Of a DNA stretch of 64,000 nucleotides, positions 25,890-33,569 are shown one piece after another. The translations under genes were made by a program, and so were the position numbers. Position 1 is the stretch's first letter; every line of letters starts with the position of its first letter. The notes under the pieces were generated by a model. It searched no databases and had not been told where the DNA came from. It saw only the letters and a program-made list of their open reading frames with translations. This DNA comes from Bacillota bacterium (GTDB lineage: Bacteria; Bacillota; Clostridia; Christensenellales; SZUA-584), in NCBI GenBank assembly GCA_023412005.1, contig JAEYOE010000025.1, positions 67,808 through 131,807 of the forward strand, read 5' to 3'.

Positions 25890-26270
25890 ATGACTCATTA
25901 CGGCGATTATTATTACTGTGAAGTCTGCGGCCATGTGATTGGTATCTTGAACGAAGGTGCGCCTACGCTCGTTTGCTGCGGACAGAAGATGATTAAGCTT
26001 GAAGCCAACTCCAAGGATGCAGCTGTTGAAAAGCATGTCCCTGTGATTGAGGCCGATGGCGATAAAACAATCGTTAAAATCGGCAGCGTAGCCCATCCGA
26101 TGACGCAGGAGCATCATATCAGCTTCATTGAGGTGATCAAGAAAGACGGCCAGTCTATCCGCGCGAAGCTCAGCGCCACAGGTGCGCCCGAGGCCACGTT
26201 CGACGTGAAGGCCGATGACATTGAAACGGTTTATGAATTCTGTAATCTGCACGGCCTCTGGAAATCATAA
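25890..26270 (+). CDS. dfx: desulfoferrodoxin (superoxide reductase)
   Basis: The start at 25890 after AAAGGTGG gives 126 residues. The N-terminal desulforedoxin domain has C10, C13, C29 and C30. The superoxide-reductase iron site is complete: H49, H69, H75 and H121 plus C118 (FCNLHG). It reduces superoxide to hydrogen peroxide without making oxygen, the anaerobe solution. It lies 25 bases after the Fur/PerR-type gene and before rubrerythrin, which can consume the peroxide. Confidence 0.94.
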   Translation: MTHYGDYYYCEVCGHVIGILNEGAPTLVCCGQKMIKLEANSKDAAVEKHVPVIEADGDKTIVKIGSVAHPMTQEHHISFIEVIKKDGQSIRAKLSATGAPEATFDVKADDIETVYEFCNLHGLWKS

Positions 26271-26318
26271 AATTAACCCGACAATATCATACTAAACAAC
26301 AAAGAAGGAGAGATGATT

Positions 26319-26855
26319 ATGGAAAAATTAAAAGGAACAAAAACGGAAAAAAATCTGATGGATGCGTTTGCGGGCGAATCGATGGCGCGCAATAAATATA
26401 CATTCTATTCGTCCAAAGCCAAAAAAGAAGGCTATGTTCAGATTTCCAACATATTTGCTGAAACAGCCGCTAACGAAAAGGAGCATGCCGAGCTTTGGTT
26501 TAAGCTGGTTCATGGCATCGGCTCCACTATGGATAACCTTATCAGCGCTGCGGGCGGCGAACACTACGAGTGGGAAGACATGTATCCGCGCATGGCCAAG
26601 GAAGCCAGAGAAGAAGGCTTTGAAGACATTGCCAAGCTGTTTGATGGCGTTGCTGCCGTTGAGAAGCTGCACGAAGAGCGCTACAAAAAACTGGCCGAGA
26701 ACGTGAAAAACGGCGTGGTGTTTGAGCGCGATACCGAAGTCGAGTGGAAATGCACCAACTGCGGGCACCGGCATGTCGGCAAAGAAGCGCCGAATGTCTG
26801 CCCCGTCTGCGCGCATGCAAAGGCGTACTTTGAGCTTTACGCCGAAAAGTACTGA
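26319..26855 (+). CDS. rbr: rubrerythrin
   Basis: The ATG at 26319 (MEKLKGTKTEKNLMDAFAGE), eight bases after AGGAG, is preferred to the one at 26313. The 178-residue protein has a ferritin-like di-iron domain with the Glu/His ligands (FAGESMAR, ANEKEHAE, EKLHEERY) and a C-terminal rubredoxin-like domain (CTNC, CPVC). It reduces peroxide with electrons from rubredoxin-type donors. Last gene of the oxidative stress group. Confidence 0.94.
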   Translation: MEKLKGTKTEKNLMDAFAGESMARNKYTFYSSKAKKEGYVQISNIFAETAANEKEHAELWFKLVHGIGSTMDNLISAAGGEHYEWEDMYPRMAKEAREEGFEDIAKLFDGVAAVEKLHEERYKKLAENVKNGVVFERDTEVEWKCTNCGHRHVGKEAPNVCPVCAHAKAYFELYAEKY

Positions 26856-26870
26856 TCTGAGATCGATTTA

Positions 26871-26896
26871 AAGAGGCCCAAGCGGCCTCTTTTTTA
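26871..26896 (+). terminator. terminator after rubrerythrin
   Basis: AAGAGGCC (26871-26878) pairs perfectly with GGCCTCTT (26884-26891) across a 5-base loop, followed by T residues. Confidence 0.9.
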
Positions 26897-27271
26897 TTTC
26901 CTCGGCAATCTGCCGACAGCAGATCTTGTGATATTACGATACTAATCATCAAAACGCTCACCCTCGCGACGCAATAAACTTAATGATAAAATGAGTATAT
27001 AAGTAACAACGAACACAGTCAGCAAACCGCGTCGGCTGCCGACGATACAGATTCTCACCAGGCCAGAGTTGACCGCCGACCATTACAGCTTCTCTTCAAT
27101 GGGATACCGAAGTGCTGGTTATATAGATAGTATATTCTTTGATTTCCATTTTCTAATGCCGTCAAATGCGCAAACGGGCGCATACGCTACGAATTCGTCA
27201 TATTGCTGTAACATTTCTGTCATATATGCATATCTGCATGATTAAAACAAGATAGCACAAGATAGCGCGTT
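26897..27271. other. intergenic region without recognised gene
   Basis: About 375 bases between the rubrerythrin terminator and the promoter of the NlpC/P60 gene. I see only a short inverted repeat (GTCGGC/GCCGAC near 27031-27043) and A/T-rich stretches. No riboswitch or small gene is recognised. Confidence 0.5.
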
Positions 27272-27300
27272 TTGAGCTAACTGTGTAGGTTCGTTATAAT
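27272..27300 (+). promoter_or_regulatory. promoter of the NlpC/P60 gene
   Basis: TTGAGC (27272-27277), 17-base spacer, TATAAT (27295-27300), 36 bases before the ATG at 27336. Confidence 0.7.
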
Positions 27301-27335
27301 AGAGCTCACAGCAAAAACACTGAAGGGAGACGAAG

Positions 27336-28262
27336 ATGTACAAAAAACACAGAAGATTGATTGTGGTTGTCCTTTGCGTCCTGACCGTGCTGTTTGCGTC
27401 GGTTCCCACAGCCATGGCAGCCGCACCAACAATGAAGCTTGGCAGCAGCGGCAGCAATGTCACCGACTTGCAGAATCGTTTGCTGACTCTTGGATATATG
27501 GATTATCCGAACGCAACAGGGTATTACGGAACGCTGACGAAAACGGCAGTGATTCGATTTCAGAGCAATAATGGTCTTGCTGCTGACGGTATTGCGGGAC
27601 CATTAACGCAAAGCAAGCTCTATTCATCCTCAGCAAAACGCCTCATTTTGAAGGAAGGCAGCTCCGGCGAAGCGGTACGGGCATTGCAGTTGAAGCTCAA
27701 AGAACTCGGTTACTTCAGCGGCACCGGCACCGGCTATTATGGCACCGTTACCCGCAATGCGGTTATCGCTTTCCAGAAGGCGAACAGCCTTAGCACCGAC
27801 GGTATTGCCGGCCCCGCCACACGCAAGAAAGCATTTTCAGGCAGCGCTATTACGGCTCCGCAGACCAACACATCATATTCCGCCTCAGCAGCCATCGCAG
27901 ATATCGCTCTTAAACAGATGGACAAGCCTTATTTGCTGGGCGGAAACGGGCCAAACTCATATGATTGCTCGGGCCTTGCCTACTATGCGATGAAAAACGC
28001 AGGCTTCAGCGTTTCGCGATACTCGGCGGCGGCTTACAGCGGTGTGTCTTCGTGGACAAAGATTACGAATACCGCCTCGCTGCAAAAGGGTGATCTGATC
28101 TTCTTTAAATCGGATACCTCTTCAACCATCAGCCACATGGGTATCTATACCGGCGGCAGCCAATTCGTCCATGCGTCATCCGGTCAGGGCAAGGTGATGG
28201 TCAGCTCGCTTGACAATTCATACTGGGCAAGAAACTTTGTGCTGGCCCGCCGAGTCAGCTAA
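27336..28262 (+). CDS. secreted NlpC/P60 peptidase with two peptidoglycan-binding domains
   Basis: This 308-residue protein has a signal peptide (cleavage likely after AMA near residue 28), two PG_binding_1 repeats (about 36-92 and 107-163; compare FQSNNGLAADGIAGP and FQKANSLSTDGIAGP) and an NlpC/P60 domain (about 185-305). Catalytic Cys is C211 in DCSG and the His lies in SHMGIY. It probably cleaves D-Glu-diamino-acid bonds in peptidoglycan stem peptides. Monocistronic, with its own promoter and terminator. Confidence 0.92.
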   Translation: MYKKHRRLIVVVLCVLTVLFASVPTAMAAAPTMKLGSSGSNVTDLQNRLLTLGYMDYPNATGYYGTLTKTAVIRFQSNNGLAADGIAGPLTQSKLYSSSAKRLILKEGSSGEAVRALQLKLKELGYFSGTGTGYYGTVTRNAVIAFQKANSLSTDGIAGPATRKKAFSGSAITAPQTNTSYSASAAIADIALKQMDKPYLLGGNGPNSYDCSGLAYYAMKNAGFSVSRYSAAAYSGVSSWTKITNTASLQKGDLIFFKSDTSSTISHMGIYTGGSQFVHASSGQGKVMVSSLDNSYWARNFVLARRVS

Positions 28263-28282
28263 CAATCTGGCAAATCCATTTC

Positions 28283-28312
28283 AAGCAGGGGGCTAGCCTC
28301 CTGCTTTTTTTG
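28283..28312 (+). terminator. terminator after the NlpC/P60 gene
   Basis: AAGCAGG (28283-28289) pairs with CCTGCTT (28300-28306), followed by T residues to 28311. Confidence 0.88.
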
Positions 28313-28415
28313 TATATTTTCACTTTCAGTTATTTACCGCATCGTCTTCATTATGCATCTGTTATGTTAAATCCCATAAATGACTTAATTTATTTAACCA
28401 TTCCTATGCAATTTG

Positions 28416-28424
28416 TGGTATAAT
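28416..28424 (+). promoter_or_regulatory. extended -10 promoter of the LCP gene
   Basis: TGGTATAAT gives a perfect -10 with the TGn extension 54 bases before the ATG. No good -35 is present, as is usual for extended -10 promoters. Confidence 0.6.
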
Positions 28425-28477
28425 ACATTTCGTGCTGCTGTACAGCGCATTATTTATAATAATCAGAGGGACAGCGT

Positions 28478-30079
28478 ATGCAATTACCGGGCAAATTTAG
28501 AAAGAAAAACTATACATTCGGGAACACCAAGAAAAAGGTTTTACCTGCGATAAAACAATTTAAAAAAACAAGATCCGATGAGGACCGTCTGTTTCACAAG
28601 CCCGTCACCAAAAAGAAAACTGTTATTTACGGGCTGATGGCGTTGGCTCTGGTCGCTCTTATTATCGTGCTGCGTTTCGTTTTCGTCACAATGATTGACG
28701 CGCGCGCCGCTTTCCCCGACCAAACGCCCATACCTACAGGCACAGACGGCAGCATTGTTACGGAACCGGGGCAAACGCTGTCTCCGGAGGAACTGCTGGC
28801 CATGCAGGCAGACAAGAATTTTATGAAAGACCGCGTTAATATTCTCGTGGCCGGTATTGATTACTCGTCTGAACGTGAAGGCCGTGAAGATTTCAGAACG
28901 GATACGATGATGCTGTTTTCCGTGAATTTTTCCACAAACAAAGTCGACATTCTATCGATTCCGCGCGACAGCTACGCTGACATCGCTTTTACCAAAGACA
29001 GATGGAAGATCAATGGTGCTTGGATGTCGGCTGGCGGCTTTGAAGGCAAAGGCTTTGAATGCATGATGAAGACCTTCAGCACCACGCTCGGCGGCATCCC
29101 GGTCAATTACTATGTCGCAGTGGAAATGCAGGCCGTTAAGGACATCGTGGATACGCTCGGCGGTATCTGGTACGACGTTGATTACGAGATTTGGCTGGAC
29201 GGTACCCACCTGATGCCCGGTTATCAGTTGCTTAACGGACAGCAAGTGCTCACTTATTGCCGTGAACGCAAGGACATCACCTCCGGCACCGATATTGACC
29301 GCATCGACAGGCAGCAGCGTTTGCTGCTGGCCGTTTTCGATCAGCTTAAGAGCTCGAATTCTCTGCCGAAAATACCCGAAATATACAACAAGCTAAAATC
29401 TGAAATTTACACAAACCTGAACTTCGAACAGATTGCGGCGCTTGTTTTCTTCTCTCTCGATCTGAATACAGAATCGGATTTAAACCGATATACACTGAAG
29501 GGCAAGTTCCTTCATGCGTACAATGCGCTTTATTATGTGCTCGATCATACATACACGCAGGAGGTTGTCAAAGAAATATTCGGCGTAAATCCCAAGATCG
29601 ATTGGACATATGACATCGTTTTCGTGAGGTATGAAGCCGCCGCCGATGATCTGAGTGCCGCTATAAAAAAAGCGCAAAGTTATTTAGATAAGAATGAAAA
29701 GCTGCTAGCCGCTGATATAATCAGCAGCGCTCAATCACAAATTGATGATGCGAACGATACCTTGTCGGCTGCCGAAGGTCAGATTAACAGCGCACGCAGC
29801 AAAAACTCCAGCAAGAATCTCAAAGGCACGGGCAGCATCACAACAGCAACAGAGAATATGAAGTCGCTGTATGAGAAGCTGGTTAAAAACGTGACCAATC
29901 CGCCGAAGCCCTCGGCGTCACCCGGTCCTTCGACATCACCCGGTCCCTCAACGTCACCCGGTCCTTCGACGTCACCGAAGCCCTCGACGTCACCCGGACC
30001 GTCACCCACGGCTACAGCACCCGAGCCCGGTGCACCGGAGCCTCCTCCACCGGTCAATCCGGGTGATCTTATGTCATAA
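28478..30079 (+). CDS. LytR-CpsA-Psr family protein with Pro/Ser-rich tail
   Basis: This 533-residue membrane-anchored protein has a basic cytoplasmic N-terminus (1-47), one transmembrane helix (about 48-72) and an extracellular LCP domain (about 115-310) with the family motifs RTDTMM, SIPRDS and IDRIDRQQR. LCP enzymes attach teichoic acids or other glycopolymers to peptidoglycan. The region 385-460 is helical, and the C-terminus carries five PS(T/A)SPGP-like repeats and a Pro-rich end, perhaps spanning the wall. Start follows AGAGGGA. Confidence 0.9.
   Translation: MQLPGKFRKKNYTFGNTKKKVLPAIKQFKKTRSDEDRLFHKPVTKKKTVIYGLMALALVALIIVLRFVFVTMIDARAAFPDQTPIPTGTDGSIVTEPGQTLSPEELLAMQADKNFMKDRVNILVAGIDYSSEREGREDFRTDTMMLFSVNFSTNKVDILSIPRDSYADIAFTKDRWKINGAWMSAGGFEGKGFECMMKTFSTTLGGIPVNYYVAVEMQAVKDIVDTLGGIWYDVDYEIWLDGTHLMPGYQLLNGQQVLTYCRERKDITSGTDIDRIDRQQRLLLAVFDQLKSSNSLPKIPEIYNKLKSEIYTNLNFEQIAALVFFSLDLNTESDLNRYTLKGKFLHAYNALYYVLDHTYTQEVVKEIFGVNPKIDWTYDIVFVRYEAAADDLSAAIKKAQSYLDKNEKLLAADIISSAQSQIDDANDTLSAAEGQINSARSKNSSKNLKGTGSITTATENMKSLYEKLVKNVTNPPKPSASPGPSTSPGPSTSPGPSTSPKPSTSPGPSPTATAPEPGAPEPPPPVNPGDLMS
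29908..30006 (+). repeat. in-frame 21-base tandem repeats in the LCP gene
   Basis: A 21-base unit of the form CCNTCGACGTCACCCGGTC recurs about four and a half times and encodes PSTSPGP repeats. Nucleotide differences are mainly at third positions. Copy number is likely to vary between strains. Confidence 0.8.
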
Positions 30080-30117
30080 CGCGGCCGGATAGGTTATCTT
30101 CGTTATGAGGCAAATCA

Positions 30118-30150
30118 ACGGACATCGTCATCAAATGGTGTCCGTTTTTA
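30118..30150 (+). terminator. terminator after the LCP gene
   Basis: ACGGACA (30118-30124) pairs with TGTCCGT (30139-30145), followed by T residues; an inner CATC/GGTG pairing extends the stem. Confidence 0.75.
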
Positions 30151-30312
30151 TTGCGATTTATGCTATCATTCACCATCTATACAGATGCAACGACATAAAG
30201 CGTTGTGCGGAGCGTTCAAACAACAATTCAGGTTGTCCAAAACGAGTACGCTGTTTTAGACGCCGTCTGGGTTTCGTATCAGACATTTGATATTTGAGCC
30301 ATACTGATCTGT

Positions 30313-30380
30313 CATCATGAGGAGCGCGGACAACGCAGCGACGAAGCGGAGGGTTCCTCACTTACTTTGTATCATGAGAT
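30313..30380. repeat. MITE-like intergenic repeat, family B (diverged copy)
   Basis: GTCATCATGAGGAGCGCGGA, GCAGCGACGAAGCGGAGGG and TTCCTCA resemble the widespread TGTCAT..GAGCGAAG..CGGTATGACA elements. TGAGGA and TCCTCA are inverted. Compare the copy at 34985-35085. Confidence 0.5.
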
Positions 30381-30615
30381 TGGTTGACTTCGCTTTCACG
30401 CTGATGCTTTATAATCATTTTCCGCCAACCCCGAATTGATCGCTATAATAGCGGTATTATGCAATGAAACGTGTATTGTGATGCAACAACAAGGCGGATA
30501 AGTGGTATCTGCAGACTGATCTGTCTGTTATGAACAGCGATACATTTTCTCATTGGCTGAGCGTTCACAATAACCAACATCAATACAAGCTTTTCAGGCT
30601 CTTTTAATTCATGCT

Positions 30616-30660
30616 GATATCTACTGCACTACAGATATCTACTGCAATACAGATATCACC
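30616..30660. repeat. 18-base tandem repeat, 2.5 copies
   Basis: GATATCTACTGCACTACA (30616-30633) is followed by GATATCTACTGCAATACA (30634-30651) and a partial third copy GATATCACC. One mismatch separates the full copies. The palindrome GATATC is in each unit. Confidence 0.8.
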
Positions 30661-30709
30661 TGTTCTTACGTTGTAACAACTAAAGCCGGATTTGTACCAA
30701 GCAAATAAA

Positions 30710-30745
30710 AAAGGCTCCGTACACGTTGAAGTGCGCAGAGCCTTT
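30710..30745 (-). terminator. terminator of the sodium symporter gene
   Basis: On the minus strand AAAGGCTC (30745-30738) pairs with GAGCCTTT (30717-30710 side), followed by further T residues. It begins eleven bases after the stop codon. Confidence 0.85.
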
Positions 30746-30755
30746 GCTTTTTCTA

Positions 30756-32291
30756 CTAAGCCGAAATGCGTTCCGATTCGTTTTCGACGTTGAATTCTCC
30801 GAACACGTTCTCGATGTGCGCTTCGTCGAACTTCTTTGTCATCTTGCTGACAATCGGCGTCACAATCAGCGAAAGAATCATCGCGATGGAACCGATTGCC
30901 GGCGGGCTCAGCCACTTGGGCAGTATCGTGCTCACGCTGCCAATAATCATCAGCGGCACAACAACCGCTAAGCCCGTGATCACACCGGCCCATGCACCCG
31001 CTTTGGTCATGCCCTTCCAGCGCACACCCAGCAGGAACGGTGCCAGGAAGCAGCCGGACAGCGCCCCCCACGAATAGCTCATCAGCGTTACAATGGCGGC
31101 AGGCTGCAGCAGGGCTATCACCAACGATATCGCCACAAACACAACGCATAGCACACGCATCATCGTCATCACGCTCTTGTCCTTCATGTCCTTTTTCCAG
31201 ACGCCCTTCACCAAATCCATGGATATGGACGACGATGACACCAGCACGAGCGACGACAAAGTTGACATCGACGCCGCAAGCAGCAGCACGAGTATTAAAC
31301 CAAGCATCGCGGGCGAGAGCGCCACGCCGAGTACCTGCGGCATAACAGTATCAAGATTCTCAGGCGCTTCGGCTAAAAACAACCGTCCGAACGCTCCCGT
31401 AAAATAAGCCGCACCGCCGATGACCAGCGCAAACAGCGTGGATATCACCGTGCCGCGATGAATGGCTTTGTTGTCTTTTATCGCATAAAATTTATGAACC
31501 ATTTGCGGCATGCCCCATGTGCCAAGGCTGGTTAACAGTATCAGCGAAATCAGCAGTATTGCGTTTTCCGCCGACCCGAAAGGTGATGCCAGCGCCGCGC
31601 CCACATCCGGAATCTCAGCGATTTTGGCCAGCCCTGCGCTAAGGCCACCCACATTGGGGTTAAGCACCACCATCAGCACCATCAGTATAACACCAACGAT
31701 CATGACGAGGCCCTGCACAAAGTCGGTGAGCGCAGTTGCGATATAGCCCCCGGCCACCAGATAAAGTGCCGTCAGTGCCGCCATCCCGACCATGCAATAT
31801 TCATACGGTATGCCAAAAACGCTTGTGAAGAAATACCCAAGCCCCTGATACACGCTTGCACAGTATGGCACAAGAAATACGAAAATGATAATGGCCGCTG
31901 TTATCTTCATACCCGAGGAATTGTATCTCTTTAAGAAAAAGTCAGGCATTGTCGACGCGTTCAGCTTGTGTGTGATGCGCCGCGTGGGCTTGGCCATCAG
32001 TTTCCAAACGAGGAACGTACCGATCAGCGCGTTGGCGATTCCGACCCAAGTAACAGACAGCCCCAGATTCCAGCCGTATTTTCCGGCGTAGCCCATGAAT
32101 ATAACCGCGGAAAAATACGTTGTTCCGTAAGCAAACGCCGACATCCACGCACCGATTTTACGGCCGCCTAAAAAGAAATCGTCTGTTGTTGTGGCTTTGC
32201 GTTTTGATACAAGCGTGAAAACAGCAACGAATATTAAGAATAATACATAGATGCCGATAATAATGAATTGCTCTACCATGGTATGATCCAT
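30756..32291 (-). CDS. sodium:solute symporter family protein
   Basis: This 511-residue protein has about 13 membrane helices and the SSS hallmarks: FFLGGRKIGAWMSAFAYGTTYFSAV in the first helices (quoted in parts: FFLGGRKIG, SAVIFMGYAG) and the ALTDFVQGLVM segment of helix 5. SSS transporters couple Na+ entry to uptake of amino acids, sugars or carboxylates; the substrate cannot be told. A charged cytoplasmic tail ends ENESERISA. It is only a distant relative of the putP at the right end of the window. Monocistronic. Confidence 0.88.
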   Translation of the reverse strand: MDHTMVEQFIIIGIYVLFLIFVAVFTLVSKRKATTTDDFFLGGRKIGAWMSAFAYGTTYFSAVIFMGYAGKYGWNLGLSVTWVGIANALIGTFLVWKLMAKPTRRITHKLNASTMPDFFLKRYNSSGMKITAAIIIFVFLVPYCASVYQGLGYFFTSVFGIPYEYCMVGMAALTALYLVAGGYIATALTDFVQGLVMIVGVILMVLMVVLNPNVGGLSAGLAKIAEIPDVGAALASPFGSAENAILLISLILLTSLGTWGMPQMVHKFYAIKDNKAIHRGTVISTLFALVIGGAAYFTGAFGRLFLAEAPENLDTVMPQVLGVALSPAMLGLILVLLLAASMSTLSSLVLVSSSSISMDLVKGVWKKDMKDKSVMTMMRVLCVVFVAISLVIALLQPAAIVTLMSYSWGALSGCFLAPFLLGVRWKGMTKAGAWAGVITGLAVVVPLMIIGSVSTILPKWLSPPAIGSIAMILSLIVTPIVSKMTKKFDEAHIENVFGEFNVENESERISA

Positions 32292-32364
32292 CCTTCCGTA
32301 CTACTAATTTGTGAACTTTTAGGCAACAAAAAAAGCCCTACCGTTCTTCTTCCCTACATAAACT

Positions 32365-32392
32365 ATTTTACTACACAATTAAAATAATGCAA
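32365..32392 (-). promoter_or_regulatory. promoter of the sodium symporter gene
   Basis: Minus-strand TTGCAT (32392-32387), 16-base spacer, TAAAAT (32370-32365), about 75 bases before the start codon. Confidence 0.6.
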
Positions 32393-32467
32393 CATTTTTC
32401 GACTGAAAGCTGACACCAAAACGTTATAGTGGAAGGATCAGCGTCTCTTGTTAAGGAGGGTGATCAC

Positions 32468-32596
32468 GTGACATCCGACTACACCGGTAACGATAGCCTT
32501 TACGCCGCCGTCATGCAAAACGGCGACAATATATGAGATATTACCGATGCTCTGACTTTCTCAGTTCCGGCGGACGGCACGTTAGATTTCCGTTGA
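32468..32596 (+). pseudogene. short decayed ORF with strong ribosome binding site
   Basis: AAGGAGGGTGATCAC precedes a GTG at 32468. The frame reads MTSDYTGNDSLYAAVMQNGD, then NI and TGA at 32534-32536. Reading on in frame gives DITDALTFSVPADGTLDFR to another stop at 32594; a shift there continues EGKAKNDAFSLSFADRL. This looks like a small gene of about 65 codons broken by a stop and a frameshift. Family unknown. It could also be a genuine 22-residue peptide. Confidence 0.35.
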
Positions 32597-32642
32597 AGGC
32601 AAAGCCAAGAACGACGCTTTCTCGCTCTCTTTTGCAGATCGG

Positions 32643-33422
32643 CTAACCCGCCATCTGGCTTCGTGAAAACAGCGCTTTAATATCATCAAGCCGTTCTCTC
32701 GTCGTTTCTTCGCCAATCTTCAGCATACTCTCAATATTCTTTAAGCTGTGCCTCGCCTGCCCATCCAGCGCGGGGCGCAGCATCAAATCGGCATCCCGTT
32801 CGCAAACGGCACTGTTAATATTGCTGCTCAGATTATAAGCGGTTAAAAAAACGTCAATCCGCTTTAAGCTGTCGGTGCCCCGGCCTCTGTCCGCATTTAA
32901 ATTGATGCCCACCACAGCCTCGGCCCCCATGTCCCGCAGTTCTCGGGTGGGAATGCTGCGCAGCGTCCCGCCGTCTATATACACCTTATCGCCGATGCAA
33001 ACAGGCTGGAACACGCCCGGTACCGCGCAGCTAGCTGAAACAGCTTTGGATACGCTGCCTTCCCGCAGCGTTTCGAGCACCCCCTGACGCAGCTCCACCG
33101 CAACCGCGCAAAAGGGGCGATGCAGCTCACTGAAATTCACATCCTTCAAAAAGCAATCCGCCAGCCGTTCAATGATCTCCGGGCTCATATACGAAATAAG
33201 ATGCGGCTTTTTGGGCAGCACACTTTTGTCCTTCAGGTTCAGCACAAAGTCGTAGAGCTTTTCCCAGGGGATATCCGCCGCATACAGCGCGCCCGCAATC
33301 GCGCCAGCCGAATTCCCCGCGACCATATCAAACGAAATGTCGTTTTCCTGAAACACGCGTATAGCGCCGAGATGCGCAATGCCGCGCGTGCCGCCGCCGC
33401 CGAATGCAATGCCTGTTTTCAT
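32643..33422 (-). CDS. patatin-like phospholipase
   Basis: The start at 33422 (MKTGIAFGGGGTRGIAHLGA) after a run of G gives 259 residues; the open frame to 33815 overlaps the divergent serpin gene and is not used. The Ser-Asp dyad is clear: oxyanion loop GGGGTRG (8-14), GNSAG with S38, and the Asp of YIDGGTL. This is the RssA/YchK-like bacterial patatin group of lipid hydrolases. No signal peptide, so probably cytoplasmic or membrane-associated. Divergent from the serpin. Confidence 0.9.
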   Translation of the reverse strand: MKTGIAFGGGGTRGIAHLGAIRVFQENDISFDMVAGNSAGAIAGALYAADIPWEKLYDFVLNLKDKSVLPKKPHLISYMSPEIIERLADCFLKDVNFSELHRPFCAVAVELRQGVLETLREGSVSKAVSASCAVPGVFQPVCIGDKVYIDGGTLRSIPTRELRDMGAEAVVGINLNADRGRGTDSLKRIDVFLTAYNLSSNINSAVCERDADLMLRPALDGQARHSLKNIESMLKIGEETTRERLDDIKALFSRSQMAG

Positions 33423-33569
33423 GCTTTCCCCCCCCGAAATATGCCGAAAAACATCATCAGTACTTACATTATACTTGCTTCGTGGCAAAAATAGTATCGT
33501 TTTTGGAACATTTATGGCTGCGTTTCGTTTATATAGTACAACACATTGATCGCTATTGAGGAGAACGAT

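Larger units (their letters stand above)
30151..30703. other. long non-coding stretch with repeats
   Basis: About 550 bases without a convincing gene. It contains a MITE-like segment (30313-30380), an isolated TATAAT near 30408-30413 with a poorly spaced TTGACT, and an 18-base tandem repeat at 30616-30660. No known RNA family is recognised. Confidence 0.5.

Noticed and set aside
29779..30057. 92-codon minus frame with repeated GPGDVEG
   Set aside because: Reverse reading of the PSTSPGP repeats in the LCP gene; repetitive DNA keeps other frames open.
30604..31149. 181-codon minus frame at the end of the sodium symporter gene
   Set aside because: Out-of-frame shadow of the symporter that also runs through its terminator.
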